Shown: one piece after another, positions 1 to 6,547 of the stretch
Layout: each line of letters begins with the position of its first letter
Position numbering within the stretch: the first letter of the stretch is position 1
Origin: HRBIN01 sp038891515
GTDB taxonomy: Archaea > Thermoproteota > Nitrososphaeria_A > Caldarchaeales > Caldarchaeaceae
NCBI GenBank assembly: GCA_038891515.1
Contig: JAWAEB010000058.1
Span: 1 to 9,902 of the forward strand
Direction: 5' to 3'
DNA: 9,902 bases
Position numbers and translations under genes: made by a program
Notes under the pieces: generated by a model
Told to the model about the DNA's origin: nothing
Seen by the model: the letters and a program-made list of their open reading frames with translations, nothing else
The model's database searches: none

Positions 1-1
1 C

Positions 2-2908
2 GAGGAGGAGGTCCACAGGTTTGTTGAGGAGCTGAGGACGTACGTCCGAAGGGTTATGAGATTTCAGTACAATGTCCCTGACAGGCTTGTGGCCTACGCA
101 TATAGGATGACGCCTGTGGAAATAACAGGTGTCGCCACAGATAGGATACTCGCCCCCTCTTATAGGAATCTACCTAGGATTGAGACCAACTACCTAAGGG
201 GTGGGGCGCTGAGGGTTGTCAACGATGGTATAGTAGGTCGAGCTAAGAAGGTGCTGAAGCTAGTCCAGTCCATGGGCATCTCGGGCTGGAGCTGGGTTGA
301 GGACATTGTGAAGGAGAGCTCAAGCATCAGGAAGGAGTCAGGGACAGAGAGTAAGCTCTCAGAGGTCATCGGTGGAAGGCCTGTCTTTTCTCTGTCCGAG
401 AGATTCGGAGGCTTCCGCATAAGATATGGGCGCTCACCAGCCACCGGGATGTCCTCACTGGGCGTTCATCCCATGACACTGAAGGTTTTGGACGACTACC
501 TAGTGGCGGGAACCCAGCTAAAGACAGACTATCCGGGGAAGGGTGGGATAGTTGTGCCCGTGGAGGTGGAACCGCCTGTTGTCAAGACTTACGATGGTGA
601 GGTTGTCCGTGTGGCGTCTCCCAGGGATTATCAGCGAGTTGCGGGGAGGATTGAGAGGATACTGTTTCTGGGAGATCTTCTGGTCTCTGTGGGTGACTGC
701 ATTGAGAATAATGTGGAGCTGCGGCCAAGTGGATATTGTGAGGAGTGGTGGGCGCGTGAGCTGGCGTGGGCAGTAGCTATAGGTGGGTTGCCTAACATAG
801 CTGAGAAGACTTCAATATCCACGGATAGGATATCACGGCTTATCGCTGAGCCGCTGGTTGAGACCCCATCCATGGATGAGGCCCTAGCTCTTTCTAGGGT
901 TCTAGGTATACCACTCCACCCAAAATACCTGTTTTTCTGGGAAAATATCAGCGTCAAGCAGTTCTCGACTCTCAGAGCGTGGCTGAGGCGGCTTGGCCCG
1001 TTTAGTGAGGGCGACACAGTAGTTGTAGAGGCTGGTGCTGAGGTTTCCGACATACTAACACAGCTATTGGTGGAGCATAAGTATGGTGGCGGCACCATCA
1101 CGATCTCGTCCCAAGACCTCAGGCTCCTCTACACGCTTCTGAGGCCATATGAGGATGCGCCGCCTGAGCAGGAACCACTCAAAGCTTTAGAGGTCCTGAG
1201 CGGCCTAAAGATCAGGGGTAAGAGAGGTTCCTCCGTCACCGCTCGGATGGGAAGACCGGAAAAGGCTGGGCCACGTCTGATGACTCCAGCGGTGCATACA
1301 CTCTTCCCAGTTGGGCTGTATGGGGGAGGGGTGAGAGACATCAACACCGCTGTGCAGTCTTCCGAGACCATATCTGTCCAGCTGGTAACAAGGCGCTGTC
1401 AAAATTGCTCGTCAGTGACATGGAGGGAGAAGTGCGATAAATGTGGTTCCCCCACCTCGATAAATGGCAGATGTATTGGCTGTGGAACAGAATATGGACC
1501 TGAGCTGGTGAGGGAGTGCAGGACGTGCGGAGGTCGTGTACTCTACTGGTCCACCCAGAACGTGGATCTGAAGGAGCTAATTGATGGCGTGTCACGGCTG
1601 ATTGGTGAGGTCTTTGAGTCTAGGGTTAGCGGGGTCAAGAGCCTTACAAGCCTTGCACGGGTTCCCGAGGATATGCTTAAGGGTTTTCTCCGCGCCAAAC
1701 ATGGTCTCCATGTCTATAAGGATGGGACAATAAGGTTTGACGCCACTAATGCGCCGTTAACCCACTTCAAACCCTCTCAGATAGGAACCTCGGTGGAAAC
1801 CCTGAGATCCCTTGGCTACCAGCATGACGTACATGGCGCCCCCCTCACATCACCCGAGCAGGTGTGCGAGCTGATGCTACAGGATGTCATCCTATCCAAG
1901 AAGGCTGGAGAATACCTTCTCAGGGTCTCGAGGTTCATAGATGACTATATCTCAAAACCAACCGGACTAGCGAGATACTATAACTGCCAAACCTTGGACG
2001 ACCTCGTGGGCCGTCTGATAGTAGCCCTATCACCCCATACATATGTGGGCGTTCTGGGAAGAGTGATCGGCTTTGTGAATGGGTTGCTCAATTATGCGCA
2101 TCCCATCTTCCATGCGGCCAAGAGGAGAGACTGCGATGGGGACGAGGATAGTGTGATGCTCCTTCTGGATGTATTAATCAACTTCTCCAGATACTACATT
2201 CCGGAAAGGATTGGCGGGAGCATGGACTCTCCCCTCCTTATCACGAGGACCGTTCATCCCGAGGAGGTGGATGAGCAGGCCCACAACCTTGATGTATGTT
2301 GGAGGTACCCCTTGGAGTTCTACGAGCTCTGCTCCAGTGGTGGTAAGGCCTCTGATATATCCCATGTTGTGAGGACCCTGAGGAACGACATCTCAGTCAG
2401 ATCTGGTGGGAGGGGATTGGGATACACCCACCCACAGAGCTCTCTCACGTCGGAGCCACCAGAGTCGGCTTACAAGCGGCTAGAATCCATGTATGAGAAA
2501 ATCGATGGCCAACTGGAGATCATCGATAAGCTTGAAAGCGTAAGGACCGCATCGGTCATAGAGAGGATAGTTGACTCACACATACTCCCAGACATCGTAG
2601 GCAATGTGAGAGCCTACATGGTTCAGAGCTTCAGATGTAGGAGGTGTGGCAGAAAGTTCAGGCGTCTCACACTTACTGGAAAATGTCCTGACTGTCAAAC
2701 TGACCTTGTTCAAACCGTGCACAGGGGCTCGGTTGAGAAATACGTTGAGCTGGCGAAGAATCTAGCTGTGTCTAGGATAAAGGATCAATATCTCAGGGAT
2801 AGGACGCTCTCGGCCATAGAAAATGTGAGCGACATCTTCAAATGGGCGAGAAAGGGTGGACGCAGCTTGGATAGAGGTAAGCAGGTCTCTCTGGAAAGAT
2901 ATCTATAG
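2..2908 (+). CDS. polC: DNA polymerase D large subunit DP2 (5' end outside window)
   Basis: Catalytic subunit of the archaeal replicative polymerase PolD, which works with the small exonuclease subunit DP1. The reading frame is open from base 2, so the start lies upstream; family members are usually about 1100-1200 residues, so roughly 150-250 are missing. Numbering from the methionine at 56: a DP2-typical block with GGFRIRYGRSPATG near 120-135; GDCIENN and YCEEWW near 217-235; eight cysteines in four CxxC pairs (448/451, 460/463, 473/476, 488/491), suggesting two zinc sites; and the catalytic loop FHAAKRRDCDGDED, with Asp694 and Asp696 matching the known metal-binding aspartates. Most DP2 proteins I know have Asn at the position of Asp692. 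A C-terminal zinc finger has Cys861/864/877/880. The last eight residues, QVSLERYL (943-950), resemble a PCNA-binding PIP box. No intein is seen in the visible part. The stop overlaps the next gene by one base. Confidence 0.97.
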   Translation, partial: EEEVHRFVEELRTYVRRVMRFQYNVPDRLVAYAYRMTPVEITGVATDRILAPSYRNLPRIETNYLRGGALRVVNDGIVGRAKKVLKLVQSMGISGWSWVEDIVKESSSIRKESGTESKLSEVIGGRPVFSLSERFGGFRIRYGRSPATGMSSLGVHPMTLKVLDDYLVAGTQLKTDYPGKGGIVVPVEVEPPVVKTYDGEVVRVASPRDYQRVAGRIERILFLGDLLVSVGDCIENNVELRPSGYCEEWWARELAWAVAIGGLPNIAEKTSISTDRISRLIAEPLVETPSMDEALALSRVLGIPLHPKYLFFWENISVKQFSTLRAWLRRLGPFSEGDTVVVEAGAEVSDILTQLLVEHKYGGGTITISSQDLRLLYTLLRPYEDAPPEQEPLKALEVLSGLKIRGKRGSSVTARMGRPEKAGPRLMTPAVHTLFPVGLYGGGVRDINTAVQSSETISVQLVTRRCQNCSSVTWREKCDKCGSPTSINGRCIGCGTEYGPELVRECRTCGGRVLYWSTQNVDLKELIDGVSRLIGEVFESRVSGVKSLTSLARVPEDMLKGFLRAKHGLHVYKDGTIRFDATNAPLTHFKPSQIGTSVETLRSLGYQHDVHGAPLTSPEQVCELMLQDVILSKKAGEYLLRVSRFIDDYISKPTGLARYYNCQTLDDLVGRLIVALSPHTYVGVLGRVIGFVNGLLNYAHPIFHAAKRRDCDGDEDSVMLLLDVLINFSRYYIPERIGGSMDSPLLITRTVHPEEVDEQAHNLDVCWRYPLEFYELCSSGGKASDISHVVRTLRNDISVRSGGRGLGYTHPQSSLTSEPPESAYKRLESMYEKIDGQLEIIDKLESVRTASVIERIVDSHILPDIVGNVRAYMVQSFRCRRCGRKFRRLTLTGKCPDCQTDLVQTVHRGSVEKYVELAKNLAVSRIKDQYLRDRTLSAIENVSDIFKWARKGGRSLDRGKQVSLERYL

Positions 2909-3183
2909 TGTCTGAAATGGTGAAAGTGAATCCAAGGGCTTATCTAAGCCGGCTGCGGAATGTCCGAAGGGGCGTTGTGACTAGGAGTAGAATAATAGAG
3001 TCGATGGGAGCCGGAGCTACTGTTCCACAGATATGCTTCAGGTCTGGGCTATCACCATCAAATGTTAGGTACCACCTCACCAACATGATGGCTGAGGGCT
3101 TGGTTTTGAAGAGGCGGTCGAGGGGAAGAACGTGGTGGATGATGACTGGAGCTGGCCAGAAAACGATAGATGAGGTTACGTGA
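2908..3183 (+). CDS. Small winged-helix DNA-binding protein coupled to polD2
   Basis: A 91-residue basic protein with one winged helix-turn-helix. Residues about 38-62 form the helix-turn-helix (TVPQICFRSGLSPSNVRYHL, then an amphipathic turn), and about 63-80 form the wing (GLVLKRRSRGRTWWMMT). The pattern resembles ArsR/MarR-like or PadR-like archaeal regulators, and no effector or metal-binding domain is present. The GTG start lies inside TAGTG, sharing one base with the stop of the polymerase gene, so the two are very likely co-transcribed and translationally coupled. An in-frame ATG at 2917 is an alternative start (88 residues). There is only a weak purine run (GGAAAG, 2893-2898) upstream and no promoter of its own. 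It could be a regulator of the polymerase operon or a replication accessory factor; nothing in the sequence decides between these. Confidence 0.85.
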   Translation: MSEMVKVNPRAYLSRLRNVRRGVVTRSRIIESMGAGATVPQICFRSGLSPSNVRYHLTNMMAEGLVLKRRSRGRTWWMMTGAGQKTIDEVT

Positions 3184-3354
3184 TTATAGGGGTGCCATCC
3201 ATCTCAATATGGTGACGAGGGCCACCAATACCGCCGCACCTATAATAACTGCTTCGGGCCTGATCTTGATGCCCTTTGACTCCTCCTCAAAAAATCTCAG
3301 CAGTCCGGCGCCGCTGGCCGGCATGGGCGCCTCCTTTCTCTTCCTGGAGCTCAT
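3184..3354 (-). CDS. secG: Sec61-beta subunit of the protein-conducting channel (archaeal SecG)
   Basis: A 56-residue tail-anchored subunit of the SecYEbeta translocon in the cytoplasmic membrane. The sequence has the family signature: a basic N-terminus (SSRKRKEAP), the PASGAGLLRFFEEE motif at about 12-25, the KGIKIRPEAV linker, and one hydrophobic segment at about 34-52 near the C-terminus. The length matches archaeal Sec61-beta (about 50-60 residues). The frame extends 13 codons further to a GTG at 3393, but that extension runs across a clear TATA box (3377-3382), and the family signature begins after the ATG at 3354. I therefore chose 3354, about 26 bases from the box A centre, implying a leaderless mRNA. 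The TAA stop directly abuts the TGA of the convergent winged-helix gene. Confidence 0.93.
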   Translation of the reverse strand: MSSRKRKEAPMPASGAGLLRFFEEESKGIKIRPEAVIIGAAVLVALVTILRWMAPL

Positions 3355-3376
3355 CGGAGAGCCGTTGTTCGGCTCG

Positions 3377-3382
3377 TATAAA
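3377..3382 (-). promoter_or_regulatory. Box A (TATA) of the Sec61-beta gene
   Basis: On the minus strand this reads TTTATA within AACCATTTATACGAG. The centre lies about 26 bases before the ATG at 3354, which is where an archaeal transcript would begin at or next to the start codon. It sits in the 35-base gap between the nuclease stop and the Sec61-beta start, so Sec61-beta can be transcribed independently. Confidence 0.7.
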
Positions 3383-3389
3383 TGGTTTT

Positions 3390-4361
3390 TCACTGCCTAT
3401 GATTTGTTGGTACGGCTGTAGCGTCGTATCCCAGCCTCCTTAAATGGGATGCGAGGCTTTGGGCTAGTCCGTGCTGTGTGTAAACTTTTTTCGGGGCCAC
3501 CTCCCCCACATATCTAATCAAGCCCTTAAAGTCCGCGTGTCCGCTTAGGGGGAAGGACTTCTCAAACTCATTGAAGCTTTGGCCCAGAGCCCATCCAGTG
3601 GCAATAGCCCACCTGAACCTCCTCCCCACCAGTGGCCTCCTCCTCATACTATCCACGTAAACGCAGCCACCGGACTTTAACACCTCCGCGCCCTCGCTGG
3701 AACCAGCTGGGACAAACTCGAGTCCAACACCCATCCCAACATAGACTCTAGAAGTGACAGCCACATGACTGCCCACAACGACCGGGAGGCTAGTGTACTC
3801 ATTAACCAGCTTTATGATCTCTTGGGACTTGCCTATGGAGTAGCATTTAAGGGCTGGTATATCACCGGTTGAGATGCACCTTGATATCCACCCAAGTATC
3901 TCGCCATAGAGGGTCTCCCTAGGTGGGAAGTTATAATAAGGACTCCCATAGGTGGATTCGATTATAAGTGTGTCACATTCCTTGGCCTCGGCCGGACTTG
4001 AGATGACTGTCTCATATGTGTTGATGTCGCCGGTGTATGTTACCGCCGAGCCATCCGCCTCTACTTGAAACTGGGATGAGCCTAGAACATGTCCAGCGTC
4101 CAACAGCCTGAGGGTGAGATTATCACCCACTTTGATTTCCGACCCGTTTCTAACCGTGACCACGTGTCTGAGACCAAAACCCCTGCAGGATATTAGCTCC
4201 CTAGTTTCCGGAGACATCACGGCTCTGTCGTGGTTGACAACATGGTCGGAGTGGGCGTGGCTGATGCAGGTCAGTGTTGAAGGGCCGCCCCCAGAGTCGA
4301 AGGCCAGAGATACTGAGTCCTTTGAGAACCTCGGCCCACCTTTGAAATCTAGGTGCAGCAA
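3390..4361 (-). CDS. Metallo-beta-lactamase/beta-CASP family nuclease, YSH1-like
   Basis: A 323-residue predicted zinc-dependent nuclease of the family that includes mRNA 3'-end-processing and RNase J-like enzymes (COG1236-type). The motifs appear in order: HAHSDH at 35-40 (motif 2), His91 in DAGHVLGSSQF (motif 3), Asp112 in TYTGDIN (motif 4), Glu135 in ESTYG (CASP motif A), His275 in FPLSGHADF (motif B) and His297 in YTQHG (motif C). All expected metal ligands are present, so it should be active. It is shorter than full-length aCPSF1 and has no KH domains, which places it with the small, less studied archaeal members; a DNA substrate, as proposed for ligase-associated relatives, is possible. 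The start is TTG at 4361, with no in-frame ATG or GTG before Met49. The divergent TATA element is about 30 bases upstream. Sec61-beta follows on the same strand after 35 bases. Confidence 0.9.
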   Translation of the reverse strand: MLHLDFKGGPRFSKDSVSLAFDSGGGPSTLTCISHAHSDHVVNHDRAVMSPETRELISCRGFGLRHVVTVRNGSEIKVGDNLTLRLLDAGHVLGSSQFQVEADGSAVTYTGDINTYETVISSPAEAKECDTLIIESTYGSPYYNFPPRETLYGEILGWISRCISTGDIPALKCYSIGKSQEIIKLVNEYTSLPVVVGSHVAVTSRVYVGMGVGLEFVPAGSSEGAEVLKSGGCVYVDSMRRRPLVGRRFRWAIATGWALGQSFNEFEKSFPLSGHADFKGLIRYVGEVAPKKVYTQHGLAQSLASHLRRLGYDATAVPTNHRQ

Positions 4362-4387
4362 ATCCGGGGTGAAGGGATATGATGTGG

Positions 4388-4396
4388 ATATAAATC
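4388..4396. promoter_or_regulatory. Shared divergent TATA element (nuclease gene and DUF2070 gene)
   Basis: The plus strand reads GGATATAAATC and the minus strand GATTTATATCC, so both strands carry a good archaeal box A (TATAAA, and TTTATA). The centre near 4391 is about 30 bases before the TTG of the minus-strand nuclease (4361) and about 35 bases before the GTG of the plus-strand DUF2070 gene (4426). The whole divergent intergenic space is 64 bases and has no second obvious TATA. This predicts transcription in both directions from one element, with very short or absent leaders. Confidence 0.65.
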
Positions 4397-4425
4397 TTGG
4401 CTTTTCCCGACCCAGACTAGGACAG

Positions 4426-6183
4426 GTGGATGATTTGAATGGCTACGTAGCAGGGAAGATTGCCAGCCGCTACAGGATGCTGCGGGGGATTACCACCGGC
4501 CGTGCGGCTTCGCTCCTACTCATGACCCTGTTCTCAGCCGCGGTCTCAGCTTTAACGGCACTCAACACCCACAACTGGGCTGCCTCCCCTACGCCACTAG
4601 CTCTGATACTTGGCTCTCACATAGTAATCAACCGCGCCACCAGCAAGCTCTACCAGAGTAGATGCGAGACATTCACCACTAGGAGGCTGGACTCACTCTC
4701 TGTAATGGAGCTCTTAACAGTCACCATCGGGTTCAGCATATACTCTGCCCTCTCGGCGCTAAGCTCCGAGAGGTGGCTTGCATCTCCAATATTAACCGCC
4801 TCTATATCGCTTGGCACATACCTAGGATATTCGGTGAGACGGGCCATGGGTGGAAGAACCTTTGCCAGCATACTCTCATCACTCGCCACGCCAATAGCAG
4901 GACTTACCCTAACCCATATCCACACAGGCTCCATAACCACTTCTGCAGCCCATGCCGCAGTATCGTTGGCGGTGGCTGTAGTCTCCATGGAGACTGTTAG
5001 GTTAGCCTTCGATACAAGACTTTCGTTCAAGGGTGTCCCACTCTTCGCCTTCGGCCAGGCCTTCTTCCGCTCCCTACTCGCCGGCAGCAGCTGGGAGCTG
5101 GAGAAGATGCTGAAGAACCTGTCGAGAGAAAATGATGTCAGTAACGATCTCTTCGTGATTAGGAGGGAGAGCGGCAGGCCTATATCACTCGTTGTTACCG
5201 ATGTGCATCCAGGTCCTTTCAGAGATGTTGGCAGCAGTACCTACCCAAGTCTAGTCCAGCGTGAGATGGCTGTTAGAGGTATCGAGTCCGTGGTCTTCAA
5301 GGGGCTTTCCAGCCATGAGAAGAACTTGGCCAGCAGAGGAGAGGCTGAGGGGCTTGCTGTCGAGATCTCTGAGAGAGCCCTTAAGATACTTTATGAGGCC
5401 AAGTTCTCCAAATACCTCACTTATCCTAGGAGAACATCCCTCAACGGGGCTAAGACCCTTTGGTGGAAGATGGGGGGGCGGACAGTCTGCCTCATGACAC
5501 TACATCCCGCCCCAATGGAAGATCTGCCGTCTGAGATAGCCGACGGCGGGGATGACCTCATCCCCGTAGACACCCACAACTGCTTCGACCATGGATACCG
5601 TGCTCTCGACAGGGAGTCTATTGAGAAGTTGAAAGAACTGGTCATACATCTTAAATCCAACAACGGTGCCGAGGCCGAAGAACTACGTGTGGGATTCTAC
5701 CGAGCAGTGCCGTCGAAGCTCGGGCTTGCAGAGGGCATGGGTCCAGGAGGTGTCTCATGTCTGGTGATTGGTGGGGAGAAGGCAGAGGCTGCCGTGGTTG
5801 TAGCCGACGCCAACAATGCAGTCCCTTGGGTGAGAGACCTAGTTATGGAAGTGGCGGCACGGCATGGGATTGGTGAGGCTGAGCTATGCACAACTGACAC
5901 CCACTGTGTAAATGCTGTGAGCCTAGGGGGGAAGGGCTACCATCCGCTGGGGGAGGTGGTTCCTAGAGAGGTGTTGGAGTCAATATTTGAGAAGGTCATA
6001 TCTGGGGCTGTGGCAGACATGTCGAGGGCTGAAGTGGCATACTGCCATATGTCCTCAAGATACCCAGTCTTCCACGATGTCTTGGAGAGCATCTCTGGAA
6101 GAATCTCCGCCGGTGCCAGAATATATCTAACCGCTCTAGTAGCTTCACCAGCCTTGGCCGCTGTGGCGGGCCTCCTAGTATAA
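4426..6183 (+). CDS. DUF2070 family archaeal membrane protein
   Basis: A 585-residue integral membrane protein of a widespread archaeal family without established function. The N-terminal third has about six hydrophobic segments (approximately 27-46, 52-68, 94-112, 118-137, 146-165, 170-189). A large soluble domain follows, and a final hydrophobic segment lies at about 565-585. The soluble domain carries Asp/His-rich motifs: TDVHPGPF (Asp259, His261), HPAP (His360), DTHNCFDHG (Asp382, His384), ADANN (Asp461) and TTDTHCVN (Asp491, His493). These look like a metal site, which is my inference. The frame is open back to 4114, but that stretch is antisense to the nuclease gene and precedes the TATA box. 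GTG at 4426 is the first start after the promoter and gives the usual family length of about 600; TTG at 4435 is an alternative. Alba follows after 35 bases with its own promoter. Confidence 0.88.
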   Translation: MDDLNGYVAGKIASRYRMLRGITTGRAASLLLMTLFSAAVSALTALNTHNWAASPTPLALILGSHIVINRATSKLYQSRCETFTTRRLDSLSVMELLTVTIGFSIYSALSALSSERWLASPILTASISLGTYLGYSVRRAMGGRTFASILSSLATPIAGLTLTHIHTGSITTSAAHAAVSLAVAVVSMETVRLAFDTRLSFKGVPLFAFGQAFFRSLLAGSSWELEKMLKNLSRENDVSNDLFVIRRESGRPISLVVTDVHPGPFRDVGSSTYPSLVQREMAVRGIESVVFKGLSSHEKNLASRGEAEGLAVEISERALKILYEAKFSKYLTYPRRTSLNGAKTLWWKMGGRTVCLMTLHPAPMEDLPSEIADGGDDLIPVDTHNCFDHGYRALDRESIEKLKELVIHLKSNNGAEAEELRVGFYRAVPSKLGLAEGMGPGGVSCLVIGGEKAEAAVVVADANNAVPWVRDLVMEVAARHGIGEAELCTTDTHCVNAVSLGGKGYHPLGEVVPREVLESIFEKVISGAVADMSRAEVAYCHMSSRYPVFHDVLESISGRISAGARIYLTALVASPALAAVAGLLV

Positions 6184-6185
6184 TG

Positions 6186-6192
6186 CTTATAA
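6186..6192 (+). promoter_or_regulatory. Box A (TATA) of the alba gene
   Basis: CTTATAA immediately after the stop of the DUF2070 gene, centred about 29 bases before the Alba ATG at 6219. This predicts a transcript starting at or a few bases before the ATG. The GGTGA at 6211-6215 could also pair with the 16S rRNA 3' end if the transcript starts farther upstream, though it is close to the start codon. Confidence 0.6.
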
Positions 6193-6218
6193 CCTGAGCG
6201 ACGTCTTGAAGGTGACGT

Positions 6219-6503
6219 ATGTCAACCCTGAGCGAGCCCAAGCAGCTCGTGATTGTGGGTAAGAAGCCGCTCTTCAAGTATGTAACTGCATGCATAACCC
6301 TCTTCAACCGCGGCAGTACCGAGATAGCACTGATTGCAAGGGGTAGGTGTATACCCATCTGCATTGACACAGTACACCTGCTTAGGAGAGCATTCAAGAG
6401 AGATGTATTGGTCAAGGATATTTCGATTTGGAGCGAACAGTACGAGAGTTACGGCAGGAAGAGGTACATAAGCTATATCAGGATTCTAATCTCCCAAACC
6501 TAG
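6219..6503 (+). CDS. albA: Alba family DNA/RNA-binding chromatin protein
   Basis: A 94-residue nucleoid protein that coats DNA and binds RNA as a dimer. The family pattern is clear: VIVGKKPLFKYV (Gly14, Lys15, Lys16, matching the DNA-contacting lysines of Sulfolobus Alba), TLFNRGSTEIALIARGR at about 27-43, and a C-terminal hairpin with YGRKRYISYIRI near 78-89. The length is normal. Against Sulfolobus Alba1, the ISKAVD segment reads IPICID and KARGR reads IARGR, so two basic positions are lost. There are three cysteines (25, 44, 48), which is unusual for Alba. It may therefore be a divergent paralogue rather than the main Alba of the cell. The start is ATG at 6219, preceded by GGTGA (6211-6215) and a TATA box. 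The acyl-CoA dehydrogenase gene starts 44 bases downstream behind its own TATA-like element. Confidence 0.92.
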   Translation: MSTLSEPKQLVIVGKKPLFKYVTACITLFNRGSTEIALIARGRCIPICIDTVHLLRRAFKRDVLVKDISIWSEQYESYGRKRYISYIRILISQT

Positions 6504-6508
6504 ATTAT

Positions 6509-6518
6509 GTTAAAATAT
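6509..6518 (+). promoter_or_regulatory. Probable box A of the acyl-CoA dehydrogenase gene
   Basis: The AT-rich GTTAAAATAT lies in the 44-base gap after alba, centred about 34 bases before the TTG at 6548. It is a weaker TATA match than the others in this window but has the right spacing. It argues against the longer frame that would begin inside alba at 6428. Confidence 0.45.
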
Positions 6519-6547
6519 GGCTGAGCCCGCAGTGGGCTGATAGTGTC

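Noticed and set aside
631..1101. 156-codon minus-strand open frame
   Set aside because: Antisense to conserved DP2 sequence; the translation is rich in Ser and Thr and resembles no family.
3130..3180. GATGATGA followed by further GATGA-like sequence, resembling a C/D-box guide RNA
   Set aside because: It lies inside the winged-helix coding sequence, and no properly spaced D and C'/D' boxes are visible.
3485..3490. Run of six T on the plus strand, a possible archaeal terminator
   Set aside because: It lies within the minus-strand nuclease gene, about 300 bases past the nearest plus-strand stop, so there is no gene it would plausibly terminate.
4114..4425. N-terminal extension of the DUF2070 reading frame back to 4114
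   Set aside because: It runs antisense through the start of the nuclease gene, precedes the shared TATA box and would add about 100 residues not expected for the family.
4650..5030. 126-codon minus-strand open frame
   Set aside because: Antisense to the membrane segments of the DUF2070 protein; no promoter or family signature.
5996..6415. 139-codon minus-strand open frame
   Set aside because: It covers the end of the DUF2070 gene and most of alba on the opposite strand. Both are clearly real genes, so this is a by-product of their codon use.
6428..6547. 40-residue N-terminal extension of the acyl-CoA dehydrogenase into alba
   Set aside because: It begins with a TTG inside alba, contains no ATG or GTG, and lies before both a TATA-like element and the conserved family N-terminus.
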